A stretch of DNA of 64,000 nucleotides from Anaspis maculata (GCA_949128115.1 OX421961.1:126855050-126919049); one strand, 5' to 3'; positions 31,971-44,925 are shown, counted from the first letter of the stretch. The notes: a model not told the origin generated them from the letters alone. Program-made: numbers and translations.

Positions 31971-32749
31971 GAAACCATCAATGGGTTGCAAGTGTTGATG
32001 ATGTTTGGATAGAGTGACGAGAGAAGTACGTACAGTTTCTGAATAAACTCGTATCTGGGTTGAATTCTGGACTCCGCAGTATTCCAGAGGGCCAAGCTAT
32101 GCTTGAAAATTTCAGTTTTCACTCTTTTTTTACTTCTTTGGGATCCGATGGTTATATCTTTGCACAAGGAATGTGTGGTCAAAATTCTTACATGGCTAAT
32201 CTGGCTTGAGAACCTTACACTTGAAAATCATATATACACACATCAAAAGAATCTAGGGGACAAGCAAATTCAGACGATTTCTAAAATCATCATAACTTTT
32301 GATTTCCGCAAGCGATTTCATATCGGTTTTCAATGTTCGATTGCCCAATCTTTCGTTTTCATGCCTTGATCACGTCAAATACGTACAGTCTTTCATCAGG
32401 TTGCTACAGGGTGATCAATGGAGCAGTGTAAAATAGCCGAAAGTTCAGTACGAGCGCGATTTCCCAAAAAAATATTTCATGCATTCCAATAGCACAGTTA
32501 TGAAGATCGGTGCTTCAGCTTCAGTAACGTTTTTGAATTTTGAAAATCGAAGGTAAATTGCCAAAGATATTGATCATTTTGTGCCGCCGTGTTGAATTTC
32601 CAAGAAAAAACAAAGTGGTCCAATTTCATTGAAACTTGGAACACACTCATGTCTGGTTCAAGTAATTGGAATTTCAAGGTCAAATGTCACTTTCGATCAC
32701 TTTCGAGCCGCTATATTGAACTTTCTACATAAATGATCCAATTTGAATG

Positions 32750-33776
32750 AATAGAATAGAATAGAATAGAATTTTATTTGTACGGGGCCGAAGTGTCGGA
32801 TGTACACGTCAAACAATAAATAAATAAATAGCAACATGAACAATGTTAATTCGACAGTAACATACTATCACAGATAAAATTACAAATCACATAACATATA
32901 CTCGTCGACAGAGTAGAAACAATGGAACAGCAGCAGATCCTTGATATGTTTAGTAAATTCTTTGGAGGTCATAGTTTTGAACTTATGCGGAAGCTTATTA
33001 TACATTTGTATACCCCTGTAACTGGGAGACCTTTCATACTGACTAGAATTATGACTAGATGTGATTAAAGAATGTCGGTGCCTAGTGGAATAGCTGTGAT
33101 GATCACGGTTTCTTTCAAGAGTATGTACATTGTTTTTAACTAGTAATACACATTTATAAATGTAGATGCAGGGCAAAGGCAGAATTTTCTGCTCCATGAA
33201 AACCGGTCTGCATGATTGTTGATACGAAAGATCAAAGATTAGTCTCATGATTCTTTTTTGGCCTACAAAAGCCCTGTGACTGCTGGAAGATGCACCCCAA
33301 AAGACAATGTGATAGCTCAAGCAAGAATAGGCCAGAGAATAGTAGGTATTCAACAAATCAGCTGGACCCAAAGTAGTTCTGAGCTTCAAAATAGCATAGA
33401 AGGTCGAATTCAATTTTTTACAGACAGCTTCGATGTGCTGACCCCAGCTAAGCGACTGATCTACATGAAGACCGAGGAACTTGGTAGACGCGGAACCGAC
33501 CACGGGAAAGCCACCAACCACGAAACTCAAGTCTTCGCCAACCTTTCTATTGCAAAACTTTACGACAACGGTCTTCTCCGGATTCACAATCAACTTGTTT
33601 TTAAGGCACCATTGATGAAACTGGCAGGATATGTCAGAGATCAAGGCCCTGAGCTCCCCCGGGCTCCGCCCCGAAACCGCTATTGAGCTGTCATCAGCGA
33701 ACATCACTAAAAGACCTTGAGATATATGGTCATGTAAATCATTGATAAATAATAAAAAGAAACTGAATTATTCTGT
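32750..33776 (-). mobile_element. 5'-truncated LINE (jockey/CR1-like) inserted near the foldback centre
   Basis: The minus-strand element has a 3' tail of (ATTCT)n microsatellite (32,749-32,772 on plus) and is truncated at about 33,770 inside RT. Short matching flanks (AATGA on both sides) suggest a target duplication. Copy A of the host foldback has the uninterrupted site. Confidence 0.85.
32880..33707 (-). pseudogene. LINE reverse transcriptase, C-terminal part
   Basis: About 275 codons are open. They begin at the catalytic box (FADDSSIAVSG) and continue through the thumb region (WCLKNKLIVNPEKTVVVKF, KFLGLHVDQSLSWGQHI, QKRIMRLIFDLSYQQSCRP) to a family-specific C-terminus (MYNKLPHKFK, FHCFYSVDEYM). 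The fingers and endonuclease are missing because of 5' truncation. The LINE at 36.7-38.0 kb has a related but clearly different C-terminus (SKMYNMLPGAFRQL, EHCFYTVVEFE), so the two belong to one clade but not one family. Confidence 0.88.
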
Positions 33777-35174
33777 TTCAATGAAACTTGAAACACACTA
33801 AAATCGAATCATTCACGTGAAAGTTTAGTATGGCGGCTTGGAAGTGACCGAGATAGACATTTGACCTTGAAATTCCAATTACTGAAACCAGACATGAATG
33901 TGATCCAAGTTTCAATGAAATCGGATCACTTCTTGGGAGTTCAACATGGCGGCACAAAATGATCAATATCTTTAACAATTTACCTTCGATTTTCAAAATT
34001 CAAAAACGTTACTGAAGCTGAAATACCAGTCTTCATAACTGTGCTATAGAAATGCATAAATATTTGTTTTTGAAAAATCGCGCTCATACTGAACTTTCGG
34101 CAATTTTATACTGTTCCATTGATCACCCTGTAGAAACTTTATAAAACATTGTTCGTATTTGACGTGATCAAGACATGAAAACAAAGGATTGGGCTATCGA
34201 ACACTGAAAACAGACATGAAATCGCTGACGGCAATCAAAAGTTATGATGATTTTAGAAATCGTCTGAATTTGCTTGTCCCCTAGATTCTTTTGATGTGTG
34301 TAGATGAGCATTTTGTTTCAAATCTATCAGGAATTTCTTCTCATGCGAAGGCTGCGTAAGGTGAATTTTTCACCCGAGAATTTTCCATTTTCCGCAGTAA
34401 AACCAATATTCTGGTGACACCACCAAACAAAAAGCCATGTTTTTGCATTTATAGGTAGCAGGAATGCTCTCTCTACAATCCCCGTTTTCCACGAGAACAT
34501 CACGCATACCTGTGAGGATACAACTGGCGGTCTGTAGTAGCCGAATGAACTAGCGGGAATCTGCGCTCACAGGTATGCGCGCAAGTAATTTCTCGCATGG
34601 GAAAGGTGGATTCACAACGGTAAAAAGCGGAAATTGAGCTACATAAAGGTTATAATGCCAAATATGGAGCAAGTGTGTCTGAGTTATCGGTCGAAAATTA
34701 AAGTCAAACGGCAGTGCCGTAACTAGGCGTGTTGGCGCCTGTGGCAATGTAGCAATTGTGCGCCCCAAGGAAGTGAACATCTCAGGGGGGCAGGACCCGC
34801 TAGAGCGCCGCAGGCGAAAATTTTCCCAGATAATAATAATAATGCTAATAACAATCTCAAATTTAAGCTGGAAGCTTCTATTTCTTCCCCCTCCGGAGTT
34901 TTGGTTACACTAGGAACACAATTATCTATGAAAAAAAAAATAAAATGGCCAATGAGATGATTATCATGTTTTTAAAATCTTTAACTCAATCTTTCATAAA
35001 AAAAGGTGGAATCAATAATAAACTTGGTCTGCTCCTAGGAAAAAATTTTAAACTCCCGGCCGTCCATTCTTTTGCAATCGAGCTCCCCAACCCAGAAATA
35101 AAAACATCAAGACAAATGATTATTCTTTTCACACAAAAAAGGCTTCAACAAGAAGTAACAAAATACTAGTAGTA

Positions 35175-35351
35175 CGGTTGCGGCCATAATAAAGTGGATG
35201 ACATTGTCAATGTCAACGAGTTGGATTGTCAACAATGTCAACATGGATCCTTTTATCAATTTTCAACGAGTTGGCTTGCTGTCATGCGACGTTCAGGTCA
35301 GAATCCTGGAAAATCTGTCAACTGTCGTCCACTTTAAAAAGGCCGCAATGG
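35175..35351. mobile_element. MITE with CGGTTGCGGCC ends, copy 1
   Basis: Inverted termini CGGTTGCGGCC and GGCCGCAATGG, flanked by TA. The interior has TGTCAA/TTGACA repeats and the GTCGTCCACTTTA sequence shared with copy 2 at 45,081-45,197. Confidence 0.75.
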
Positions 35352-35686
35352 TACCTAATATAGGATGACAAAGATAAAAATTGAGCAACAAAACAAAACT
35401 TGTCAAGTTATTGACAAGATACAGGGCCGATTCTGGCTCGTCGGCCACCCTTGTGCGAAAAATATTTGGCCGCCCGCCAGCTGTAACCCCGCAGCAATTT
35501 TCTAGCGGGGGCGTCTGGGTTCTCTAGAAATTGCACCGCAGGCGATTTTTTTCACTTTTGCGGGCCTGAAACCGCCAAAGCCCCCACATTTTAAAGAAAA
35601 TTATGAACAATTTTAATCTATTTTCCGCTGAGGATCAAGGTGCGTCTATGGACACCTCACTTCAGCATATCCCTCGGCACACCCTA

Positions 35687-36041
35687 TAGGTCGCGGGAGC
35701 AAAAATCGCGTGCTAAAGATGGGTATATGGCATAATGTTATTTTCACTAGTATGTACTTGTGAATACCGTTTTCTTAAGTTGTAATAAATTATATAGATG
35801 ATTTATTGAACAATTGCCACTTTATCAAAAAAATAATTGTGCTAAACTCAAGATTTGTCTGAGAAATGTTAAAAACAAACGAGTCTCTGCAGCGGTACCT
35901 TGGCACCCTATCTGCGCTTGCGCGAGCGTTTTATGTCAATTCAACGACGAAAAGGATGCGCATTGCGCAGTTGCCACGTCAGGCATACCTGCAACGCTGC
36001 CATAGCGGGTGCCAAGGTGACGGTTATGTTCCCGCGACCTA
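35687..36041. mobile_element. 355-bp MITE, TAGGTCGCGGGA ends
   Basis: TAGGTCGCGGGA at the left and its complement TCCCGCGACCTA at the right, flanked by TA on both sides. It lies inside the inner hAT element. No coding frame is supported. Confidence 0.75.
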
Positions 36042-36654
36042 TAGATGAGTTTTTAGGCACTTATACCAATCCATAGGTAAGCATATTGATTTTGTAGTTG
36101 GATGAAATCAGATAAAGCTGTTCAAATAAACTGGGCAACAATTGAACTGATTCACTAGAAAATTTTGCCTCACTTCAAATGTGAATATCTCAGGTAAAAA
36201 TGGATCGATTTTGAAAATCGTGGTCATGCTGGATAGCGTGTTTTTTTGGCTTTAAGATACTTGGATGGTACAGAGGTTCAACGACGTTGAGTGAGCTATA
36301 CAGGGTGAAAACAGAAGAAATGCAAAACCTGTCCACAATATTCAATGCCCCGCTTCTGTGAAAAAGGTCCCAGATTTTTTCTGAGTGCAGTTCTGCAAAG
36401 CACATATCAATATCTCTGAACGGTTTTCGAATTTTGATCGTAGTGCGGTTTTTTTGAAAGTTGTGATTTTTTTTTGTACTACACCGCATTTTTTCACGCC
36501 GATCCGATTTCAAACAGACTATCCGAAATGTTATCAAGAGATGAAAATTCTTGCCCTTCCTCAGATACTTGTCTGAGAAAGAACTCTGATATCTATAATA
36601 GTTGACGCAGGGCGGCCGCCTCGCCTCCATTCTTGACAGCCTGTTGTATTAACC

Positions 36655-38325
36655 TTTATAACCTTTACCTTTACCTTATTGACTTTGCCAACGGCTCTGA
36701 AACGAACAAAAACCGTGCCTGTTTTCAAAAAAGGTAGTAAGGAGGACATTATGAATTACCGAGCGGTGACCGTGGTGAGCCCACTTTCAAAGATAATTGA
36801 AAAAGCAATGCATTCAAGGTTGGTGTCTTTTTTGAACAAAAACGAAATAATAACTAGGAGTCAGCACGGGTTCCGTGAAGGGTTCTCCACCGAGACGGCC
36901 ACCACTGAATTGGTTCAGTTTGTTTACGATAAGATCGATAAGGGACACCGTGTTGTGGGTCTATTCTTTGATTTGTCACGGGCGTTTGACACTCTGGATC
37001 CAGGTTTTCTGGGGGAAAAGTTGAGCGCGATGGGGATTCGTGGTTCGGTGAATGACTGGTTGATGTCGTATATGTGATGCTCGATCGGGGGTGTATGGCG
37101 TGGATCTTGGCACTTCACAGGGAGGTATCCTTGGTCCATCGCTGTTCCTTCTGTACGTCAATGACCTCCCGGAGTACATTACTGAGGCGAAAGTATTGCT
37201 GTATGCCGATGACACTACTATCCTGGTGAGTGGCCATGATCCAGCTGAGGTGGCTCGCCGGGTGGACCGGGCGCTCCGGGAGTTTGCCGCGTGGTGCGAA
37301 AGAAATCGTTTAATAATTAATTTATCAAAAACAGTCATTATAGAGTTTGCGGGAGCCGCGGAGCCCAAGATGTGTGGCTTCGGCTTTGGTGGGGCGGATC
37401 TGCCGATGTCGCAGGATTGCAGATTTTTGGGAGTTCAGATTGACGGCAGATTGGGTTGGAGCCTGCAGGTAGAAAGCGTGTGCGCCCGACTCAACAAGTC
37501 ATTTTTTGCCATTTTCAACTTGAGAAGAATATTGAATACGCCTGATCTTGTTACAATTTACTATGCTAATTTTCACTCCGTGCTCTCTTACGGTATTACC
37601 GTCTGGGGTCAGGCGACTCAAATTGAGAGAGTATTCATGATACAAAAAAGAGTCATTAGAATCATGTTTGATCTGGCGCGCACGGGCTCCTGCAGACCTA
37701 TGTTCAAGACTCATGGGATCCTCACGGTGGCGTGTGTCTACTTGCTGAAGTTACTGACATACATCCATTGTAAGCAGGATCAAATGAAAAAAGCAAGAGA
37801 CGTTCATTCGTACGACACGCGAAACAGGAGCGACCTTGTCATTGACAGATATTTTCACTCATACTATACGAGGTCACCAGTGTGTGCCGGCTCAAAAATG
37901 TACAACATGCTTCCTGGCGCGTTTAGGCAGCTTCCTCCAAGGGCTTTCAGGAAAAAACTAAAATTGCTTCTCGTAGAGCACTGTTTCTACACGGTTGTCG
38001 AGTTTGAAAGGTTTTTGAATGAAAGACCAAATACCTGAGATCTACCAAAGTCTCTGATTGACTGACACTTGTTTTTTTACTAAACTGTAAATGTTATTAT
38101 TTTGTCATATATCAATTCTGATCGATTTATGTGATTGTTTTAACTGTGAAATGTACGAGCATTCAAAATTTCATTAGATAATATTATATTTGTTTCTATT
38201 AATTAGGAACTTACTTATCTGTGATAATTGTCTGTACCTAACTACCATACCACTGACTTGACCATTTTTTTAACAAATGCAACAAGGTTCAATAAATAAT
38301 ATTATTATTATTATTATTATTATTT
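36655..38325 (+). mobile_element. 5'-truncated LINE (jockey/CR1-like)
   Basis: Plus-strand insertion inside the inner hAT element. It is truncated at the 5' end within RT and ends in a (ATT)n tail (38,297-38,325), preceded by AATAAATAA. The remaining RT is described separately. Confidence 0.87.
36679..38038 (+). pseudogene. LINE reverse transcriptase, two open segments
   Basis: The first segment (to 37,077) shows RT fingers/palm motifs: TVPVFKKGSKEDIMNYR, SRLVSFLNKN, SQHGFREGFSTETA and LFFDLSRAFDTLD. A TGA at 37,075-37,077 and a small deletion interrupt it before the turn motif (GGILGPSLFLLYVND). The second segment carries the catalytic box (LLYADDTTILVSG), WCERNRLIINLSKT and a family-specific C-terminus that stops at 38,038. 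The protein would act as target-primed RT in the nucleus. This copy is inactive. Confidence 0.9.
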
Positions 38326-38535
38326 TTTCGGCACTACTAAAAAATCACAATTTACGCAGGGCGGCTGCCGTCGGTCTCGAAAATCATAACATCAGTTCCT
38401 TTTTCGACACTCAATTTTTCGTTAGAAAAAATTGGAGACTTCTCGCCGCCCTTGAATTTTGGCCGCCCCTGTGCAGGGGCACACCCAGCACACCACTCAG
38501 AATCGGCCCTGACAAGATATTTAGAATCAAAATAG

Positions 38536-39475
38536 ACAAAGATGCACGTTGCTACTGTAGTGTATCATCCTGGTCACGGCATCATTCTGTAGTGTAACCC
38601 TCTTTTCGATGTTCGGCTGCGATCGTCGTTGTTTCTTCCCTTCCCCACGTCGTTTACATTTTACCTACGTTGTGTTAAGTTCTTACTCGAGATGAGAATG
38701 TGTAGTTGGGGATGAGGTTTGATTCTTGAATGAAACGCGAATGAAATGCAAGCAAAATGTATGTTTATTGAAAATCAATTAGCAAAGTTTTGAATGAATT
38801 TGTTTCCTTTCTCAAAACACCTCACAACAAGAAATTGACAGTGATAAAATGACATCACATGAATGAAGAACAAAACACAAACAAATGAAACAAGAAAAAT
38901 CATTACAAATTAATTTACAACAATGAAATGAACACAAAATCAGATCACAAAACAAAACAAGAAATCATGAAACATGTCAAACTGTCAGTTTGATCGCAAA
39001 GAAAAAGTGACGTATTCGCTGACAGGCACACATGGGAAGAACACGTCAAAGAAACCTCTGCGTATTGCCTGGTTAATTGCTGAAAAATCCCTTCCCAAAT
39101 GATCTGAACCAAAGACAAGTGAGTGTGAGTCATGATGAAATGACAGAGAAGTCACTCCAGTGATGCATTGATCAAGTCAACGTGAAGCGGTGCTTGAACC
39201 TCTTTGAAACGTTTGCTTCGTTTGCAAGTTATTTACGTAACAACAAAAGGAAACTCGCTCGTTCACGCTTTGAACGCTGAGCAATTTATTTTACATTTTA
39301 CAAACAAAAGAAATCGAATTGATGGATAGGCAAATGATGAAGGAATGATCGGTAAACAAGTAGATAAATCAGCCAGAAACAAATGACATGTAAACAAGTG
39401 GATAAATCAGCAGGAAACAAATGATCAGTAAACAAGTGAATAAATCAGCAAGAAACAAATGATTGAAAAAAAGAA
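38536..39475. repeat. Dispersed 0.9-kb repeat, copy 1
   Basis: The sequence from GTAGTGTATCATCCTGGTCA to the AAACAAATGA repeats is found again at 49,016-50,060, about 85-90% alike in the same orientation. Its end has three ~36-bp minisatellite units (GTAAACAAGTGGATAAATCA type, 39,352-39,465). No coding frame runs through both copies, so it is probably a non-coding mobile element. Confidence 0.75.
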
Positions 39476-40980
39476 AGTTGCCGCCCGGCAACGTCGGCAG
39501 TTACGTCAATTGGAGGCACGTCAAAACTGTCACTTTGCTGTCTTGTCAATGCACTGCCGCAATTTTTTTTGTTCCTGTGAACCCTTGGGGCCCCGCAGGC
39601 TCCTTTATTGGGCCTTAAATCGATGACCAGCGTCGTCGCCGTCGTCGCAGACAGACCTTTCTCTGCATCATCCCTAGCTTTCACCCAAGGAACAGCAACA
39701 ACGACTGTGGATCGAGTCCTCCGCACACACCAACTGCTGGCACGCCAGAAAAAGTCACCGCTTGGGCTGGCTGCGTTGTCAGTCTCCTTTTTCTCAAGAT
39801 TTTCTGCTTAAACCCCACATGGAGATCCGCATTCTATATTTTACAGTTCGCTACCATTGTAATTGGGACGCAAACGTGTGTTGTGTCCCCGCACTGACAT
39901 CAAGGTTTAGGCTCGCTTTGTGACCCATTTGAGATTGGGGGATCAATCAGCAGGCAATAAATGGCAGAAATGGCACTAATCGCAGTGGCGAAAGCTACTG
40001 CGCTACTGGCAAAGCAGCATACCATGCTTGCATCTTCCTGCGGAAGGTGTAATGTAACAGCCACCAGTCGCAATTTTCCCACCGCATTTGCCATGTAATG
40101 CATTGCTGATAGCGCAATCTTCCAGCCTCTCACCTCTGGAACTAGACCTACTACTAGCCTGCTAAATTCGCCAACCACAAGATCAAATTCGGGACACAAC
40201 AACAAACCCCCTTTTACATCATTCCTACTTGTCAAATTTCATGTTATTGATGTGGGTATTGCAGGTATCCACTAGTGCCCACCTAGGCCACTAAACGTCG
40301 GAGTATGTGTTTCTCCCAAAAACGTCCTCGACGATCAAGTACCGAGCTCTACACCAGGTGGCGTTTTTTAAAAGTAAATCGCCTATACCACACTACCCTA
40401 TTTCAAATACCCAAGTAAGTAACTGAAAATAATTGAATGACAAAAAAATGGAAAATGGAAAAATCTTGAAACTTCAACCACCAGGCTGAAATGTTCTAGA
40501 TTCCGATTCAAAAAATATGTCTATAATTCCACAAAATTCAAGCTTGACGTAGCTGTTTTATCGATTGACAGTATGTCTTTGTTTCTTTCTTGGCCGAGAG
40601 AAGAGCGCAAATATGACTTGACAAGCTTCAGTTTCTGAATAAGAGATGAACATTTTTTGCAGAATATGGAGAGGCCCCATCTCAGACTGATTCGGCGCTC
40701 TTGTATTTATTTGGTACAAAGTGTAGGTAAATATATGTTGCAATAGTTAGGCTGCAATTCGAAAAGCACCTAGACCGACCGGCGCTGGCAAAAGGCGCCG
40801 AGCGCCGAGCGCGAGCGCTGCTTCGTCCACAGCATGCTGCTTCCTGCAGCGCCGTGCTCTTCATATCTATTCGTTTTATTGCTGTTTTGAATCATGTCAT
40901 GAAAAGGTGGTAGAAAAAGCCGCTTTAGATTTTTTTTAATAATAAAGTCAGTGAATTTGTAGGTAGAAAGTAAATGTGCC

Positions 40981-41097
40981 GTATGTTCATTAAAAACTTC
41001 AATAAAGGGAGGCTGTGACGCAGGCCATTCGATCCGAAAACGGCCAGGTTATCATCGGTCCACGGCCTCCCATTATTGAATTTTTTAATGAACATAC
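40981..41097. repeat. 117-bp near-perfect hairpin
   Basis: Arms of 37 bp (GTATGTTCATTAAAAACTTC onward, and its complement ending AATGAACATAC) differ at only three positions, with a 43-bp loop. It is probably a small MITE. Its length and pairing also fit a hairpin RNA precursor, but nothing proves transcription. Confidence 0.6.
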
Positions 41098-41255
41098 TGT
41101 AGGTTTAGGTTAAAATTTTAAATAAGAATTGAAAAAAATAAGTACCTAATAGGTAACTATTACCCAAACTGAATTTTGCGCCCCTGAATTTTTTGCGCCT
41201 GTGGCAATGGCAAATGCCACATTCGCCACGCCCTAGTTACAACACTGTCAAACGG

Positions 41256-44200
41256 CCTTGCAAACAAATCCACTTTCAGATCTTGTAGAAATGAAAGACT
41301 CATACAGCCCATCATTTTTAGATGTTACTCACTTATTGTAGCTAATGATTTACGTAAGAATTTCGACAGCCTTACCCATGACAAAGATACATTACTTGAC
41401 TAAAGTTCAGAAGAAGAAAACGTCGAAAAACATGTTTTTTTTGTATAAAACTACTTGAAAATGGCTCCTAATCGAGATGTGGAGCCTATAATTGAGTTCT
41501 AAATGTGGAAAATAGTTGGAAACGACACCAAACTTGGCAATATTAATCCAAAATCAACAAAATTAAAAAATCACTAACACAGGCCAAAAGGCCTCCGGCT
41601 AGCCCCTCCCTTTAGACCTAGTGACACTTGGCTTGTCAGTTTGGTACGACATGAACCTGGTGGATCGATATGGGGTGTGTTTGAGCTCACATCAGTGACA
41701 GGTTGAAATTCCGGCATTTTTATTGTTGATTTTACCCCCCCTCCCCAATTGCAGCTTCCCTGTCGAAATTTCGAGTTGGTAACAGGCATTTTTGTATTCA
41801 GCAACGCCCAAATACCCCAGAATGCCTTGTTATCAAAATGTTATATGAAATGCTTCTTGCATATGATTTTTTGAAAAATAGTTCTAGTTTATAATAACAA
41901 ATGTTTGAAAATTCGAGGATTTGTGCAGAACTGAATTCCCTATAGCATAAACAAAATCGCCATGAATCGCACTACAGGATTTTGAGTTATTCGAGGAGGA
42001 GGATAACATTTTGGAAAGATTCATACTCTATGAACTGTTGCCTCTCCTCTCAAATGACTCAAAATCCTGCAGTGCGATTCATGGAGATTTTGTTCATGTT
42101 ATAGGGAATTCAATTCTGCACAGATCCTCGAATTCTCAAAGATCAGTTGCAATTTTTTCAATAATTTGAGCTATTTTCATTTAAAGGTGCATGCTGTAGT
42201 GTTCTGGTCAGTAGTAGACGACGCGCCGCGCCGGCTCAGGTTCAAATTGATTTTTTCAACTCGAGAAACAAAATCATACATCGAGTGGACGATTTTCCTG
42301 AAGAATACACTTTAATTTAATGGCCTCTGAAAATTTTCCAAGGATGAACACCTTTAACAGTAAAAAAAAATTCGTCAAAATTGTCAAAGAAAAAACAAGT
42401 TTTCTCAAGTTAACTTGTTCAAACTTGTTTTCATCCAAATATACACAACGGATTCGAGTTTGGGAGATTGAATTTAGTCGGAAAAGATGCCAAACTTGTC
42501 GTGATCGGTTCAATATGGCGCAGGAAGAAAAAAGAACCTCCTAGACGAGCTTCGCATCCCCACGAGCCCCCTTCAACAATGATCGACACTTTTTGCACCG
42601 AAATGATGTAAACGGGATATAATTTGTCGAATTACGATGTATTTGCATCCAGTGGATTGACAGGTTTCATCCCCTCCATTTAAGGTTGCAATTTTTAACC
42701 CCCCCTCCAATAACTCAAAACCCTCAGGTGCGATTTTTGGCGATTTTGGATATGTAGTAGAGCATTCAATTCTGAACAGAACATCAAATTTTCAGGACGT
42801 CCATATTTATTCCGAGGTTTTGCAGATTTTTTTTACTATTTTTCCTGTAGTATTAATTTCAATACCTAATTTCAATAATATTTCAAGGGTCGAAAGCTCG
42901 AAAGTTTCTCGTTGAGATCTCGCAACGATACGGCGCGACGAAGAGAGGTCCCGCGATAAATCCGTTTAGCTTGTTTTTGTGAGAGCAGTCACCTCCCTCT
43001 CTATGTTCTGAAGTCAAAAACCATCCATAGTCAACCGCGGCCATAGTCAAGAAACCTTGGAATCTTTGGGGCGATTAAATAATTTACGAACATCAAAACC
43101 CAGGCATTAACAACAGCGAACGCCGCAAATAAATGTAAACAACATTAGCGGAGCAGTCCAAATAAATAAATACAAATAAATATCCACTTATTGGCCTTCT
43201 TCCAACTTATGTAATTTTAATGATCAAGATCTCATCAGTAGCGGCGCGGCATTCAAGGGATTAATTCTATTCAAAAAAGTTCTAAAACTAAATGAGAAAC
43301 GTTAAACGCTTCGCCTCTGTATAATATGCTCATCGTTGTTTGAAATTTCACACAGGTACCTATAGGCAACCAGATTCCATTTTTCCCATTTTGTTTGGCA
43401 CCGACTTTACGTTCCCATTTACGATTTACGAATACAGTATTTGAGTACCTTGTTACCCCGCTACGTACCTATATTCTAAATAAGTGATGCAATAAATATA
43501 CAAAAAAATTGATTTTGCGATTTCATGCTACTGAAGCTTTTGGACCTGAGTGACTCTGCGTCTGCACTGATGAACCTTGAACAAGCGATGAAATCTACGT
43601 GTTTATTTTTCTGAATTTCTGATATTAAGAAGTTCGAGGTGTTAATTCACGTCTATATATTGCTCTAGTTCTAGTTGCTAGTTGCTCTCGAGTCATTCGT
43701 AACATAATACAAAAAAAAATTGACTGCAAAAGGTGATATAGCGAACGAAGGTCCTGGGTTCGATTCTCAAGCTCAAGTACACGTTTAAATGCAGCTACGC
43801 GGACTCCGGCACATTTCATGGTTTCATGCTTCACTAGTAAGTAAGTAGATCTGTGGTAAGTAGTCAGAGAAGTAGTCTAAATTCAAGTAAGTAGGCAAGT
43901 TTACCTAGAATAAAGTAAATTGAATTTGTTAATTTTATGTTCGTTTGGTTTTCAGATCAGTTGTTATTTTGTATTATATTTTGAGTGAACGTGAGGAACA
44001 GTACATGAAGTTTAGGTATGCCTATACCCCTGATTCTACGCCCCTGGCTCGACCGCCACCTCACCTTATAATTAGAGTTATAGCTATGTACTTGGTTTTA
44101 GTTGGAACGCGGGAGGAATGCTATATTGCCTAAATGAGATCAGACAGTCCCTTTCGGTAGGTACAAAGGAATAGATGAAAGCTACACATGGCAGAAACAA

Positions 44201-44731
44201 GAACTCACTTAGTGCTTCTAATGGATTCTTCAAAACCTTACTTCGTCGTTGCAGACGGACTCGTGGTGAGTAGGACCTATATGCCTTTGCATTATACCAA
44301 TTTTGTATAAAATAATGTCAGTGCCAAGACATTTTTATGTTTAGCCACCCTCTTGCATTTTATTGTGCTATATACTATATACTCGGCTATATACCTAGGT
44401 ACACCAAGTTCTACACACTTTGCGGCTCAATATTGAGCTTCTCTAGTTTTTTTTTTTAATCTTCCATCCTACAGAACAAGACAATTTTCCAACCAACCAC
44501 CAACCAATTTACCAAGATATGCTAATGACGTTTATGTGATTCCATGTATTTTTATGCAACAACTTCTGAAATTTGATCAAATCGATCAAGAAAAAGAGCC
44601 GCCAACCAGCTAGAACTTTTGGCAAAAAAAAAGTCGGTGTAGTGTATACTACGGGATATACTATAATCAGTTTCGGCTTTCTTCATTAGAATAAGCTATG
44701 AAACAATGTGTTACGTTGGAACGATCTAAAG
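41256..44731. other. Gene-free region with one short inverted repeat
   Basis: At 41,904-42,140 a ~90-bp arm (AATTCGAGGATTTGTGCAGA) is repeated in inverted orientation (GCACAGATCCTCGAATTCTC); a weaker related fragment lies at 42,700-42,800. I see no exon, tRNA or complete element elsewhere in this stretch. Confidence 0.5.
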
Positions 44732-44925
44732 GCCGCTCTATGAAATTACGCAACGCAGCCGCAACGCAATGAGACGCAAGGTGTCTGATTGGCTCGCAAG
44801 ACTTTCGCGTCGTTGCGATGGCTTTGCGAATACCAATCAGCGCGAGCCAATCAGAAACGTTGCGCTTTGCGTTGCGGCTGCGTTGCGGCTGCGTTGCGAT
44901 CGTTGCGAATTTTCATAGAGCGGGC
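44732..44925. mobile_element. MITE rich in CGCAACG, ~194 bp
   Basis: The outer ends GCCGCTCTATGAAA and TTTTCATAGAGCGGGC pair, as do the inner GATTGGCTCGC and GCGAGCCAATC. Between them lie repeated GCGTTGCGGCT units. The element contains inverted CCAAT motifs. No clear target duplication was seen. Confidence 0.65.

Larger units (their letters stand above)
32235..34302. mobile_element. Foldback element copy B, full length, with a LINE between its arms
   Basis: Ends are TACACACATCAAAAGAATCT and the complement ending GATGTGTGTA. Each arm is about 515 bp. Both arms contain the conserved blocks also seen in copy A (24,753-25,522), such as ATTGCCAAAGATATTGATCA. An internal CTACAGGGTGATCAATGG occurs near 32,406. 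The centre is interrupted by a LINE at 32,750-33,776. Confidence 0.85.
35422..38511. mobile_element. Inner hAT-type element
   Basis: Ends are CAGGGCCGATTCTG and CAGAATCGGCCCTG (14-bp perfect inverted repeat). A perfect 8-bp duplication ACAAGATA flanks it (35,414-35,421 and 38,512-38,519). It carries a TA-flanked MITE (35,687-36,041) and a LINE (36,655-38,325) but no transposase. Confidence 0.9.
34712..41247. mobile_element. Outer hAT-type element, 6.5 kb, with nested insertions
   Basis: The left end CAGTGCCGTAACTAGGCGTG pairs imperfectly with the right end GCCACGCCCTAGTTACAACA followed by CTG. A perfect 8-bp target duplication TCAAACGG lies at 34,704-34,711 and 41,248-41,255. Both subterminal regions share a GCGCCTGTGGCAATG motif in direct orientation. 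Inside are a second hAT (35,422-38,511), MITEs, a LINE, a 0.9-kb dispersed repeat and a perfect-looking hairpin at 40,981. No transposase is recognisable. Confidence 0.85.

Noticed and set aside
43735..43785. B-box-like GGTTCGATTCTC sequence suggesting a tRNA or SINE
   Set aside because: No A box or foldable anticodon arm at the right distance; at most a fragment of an old SINE.
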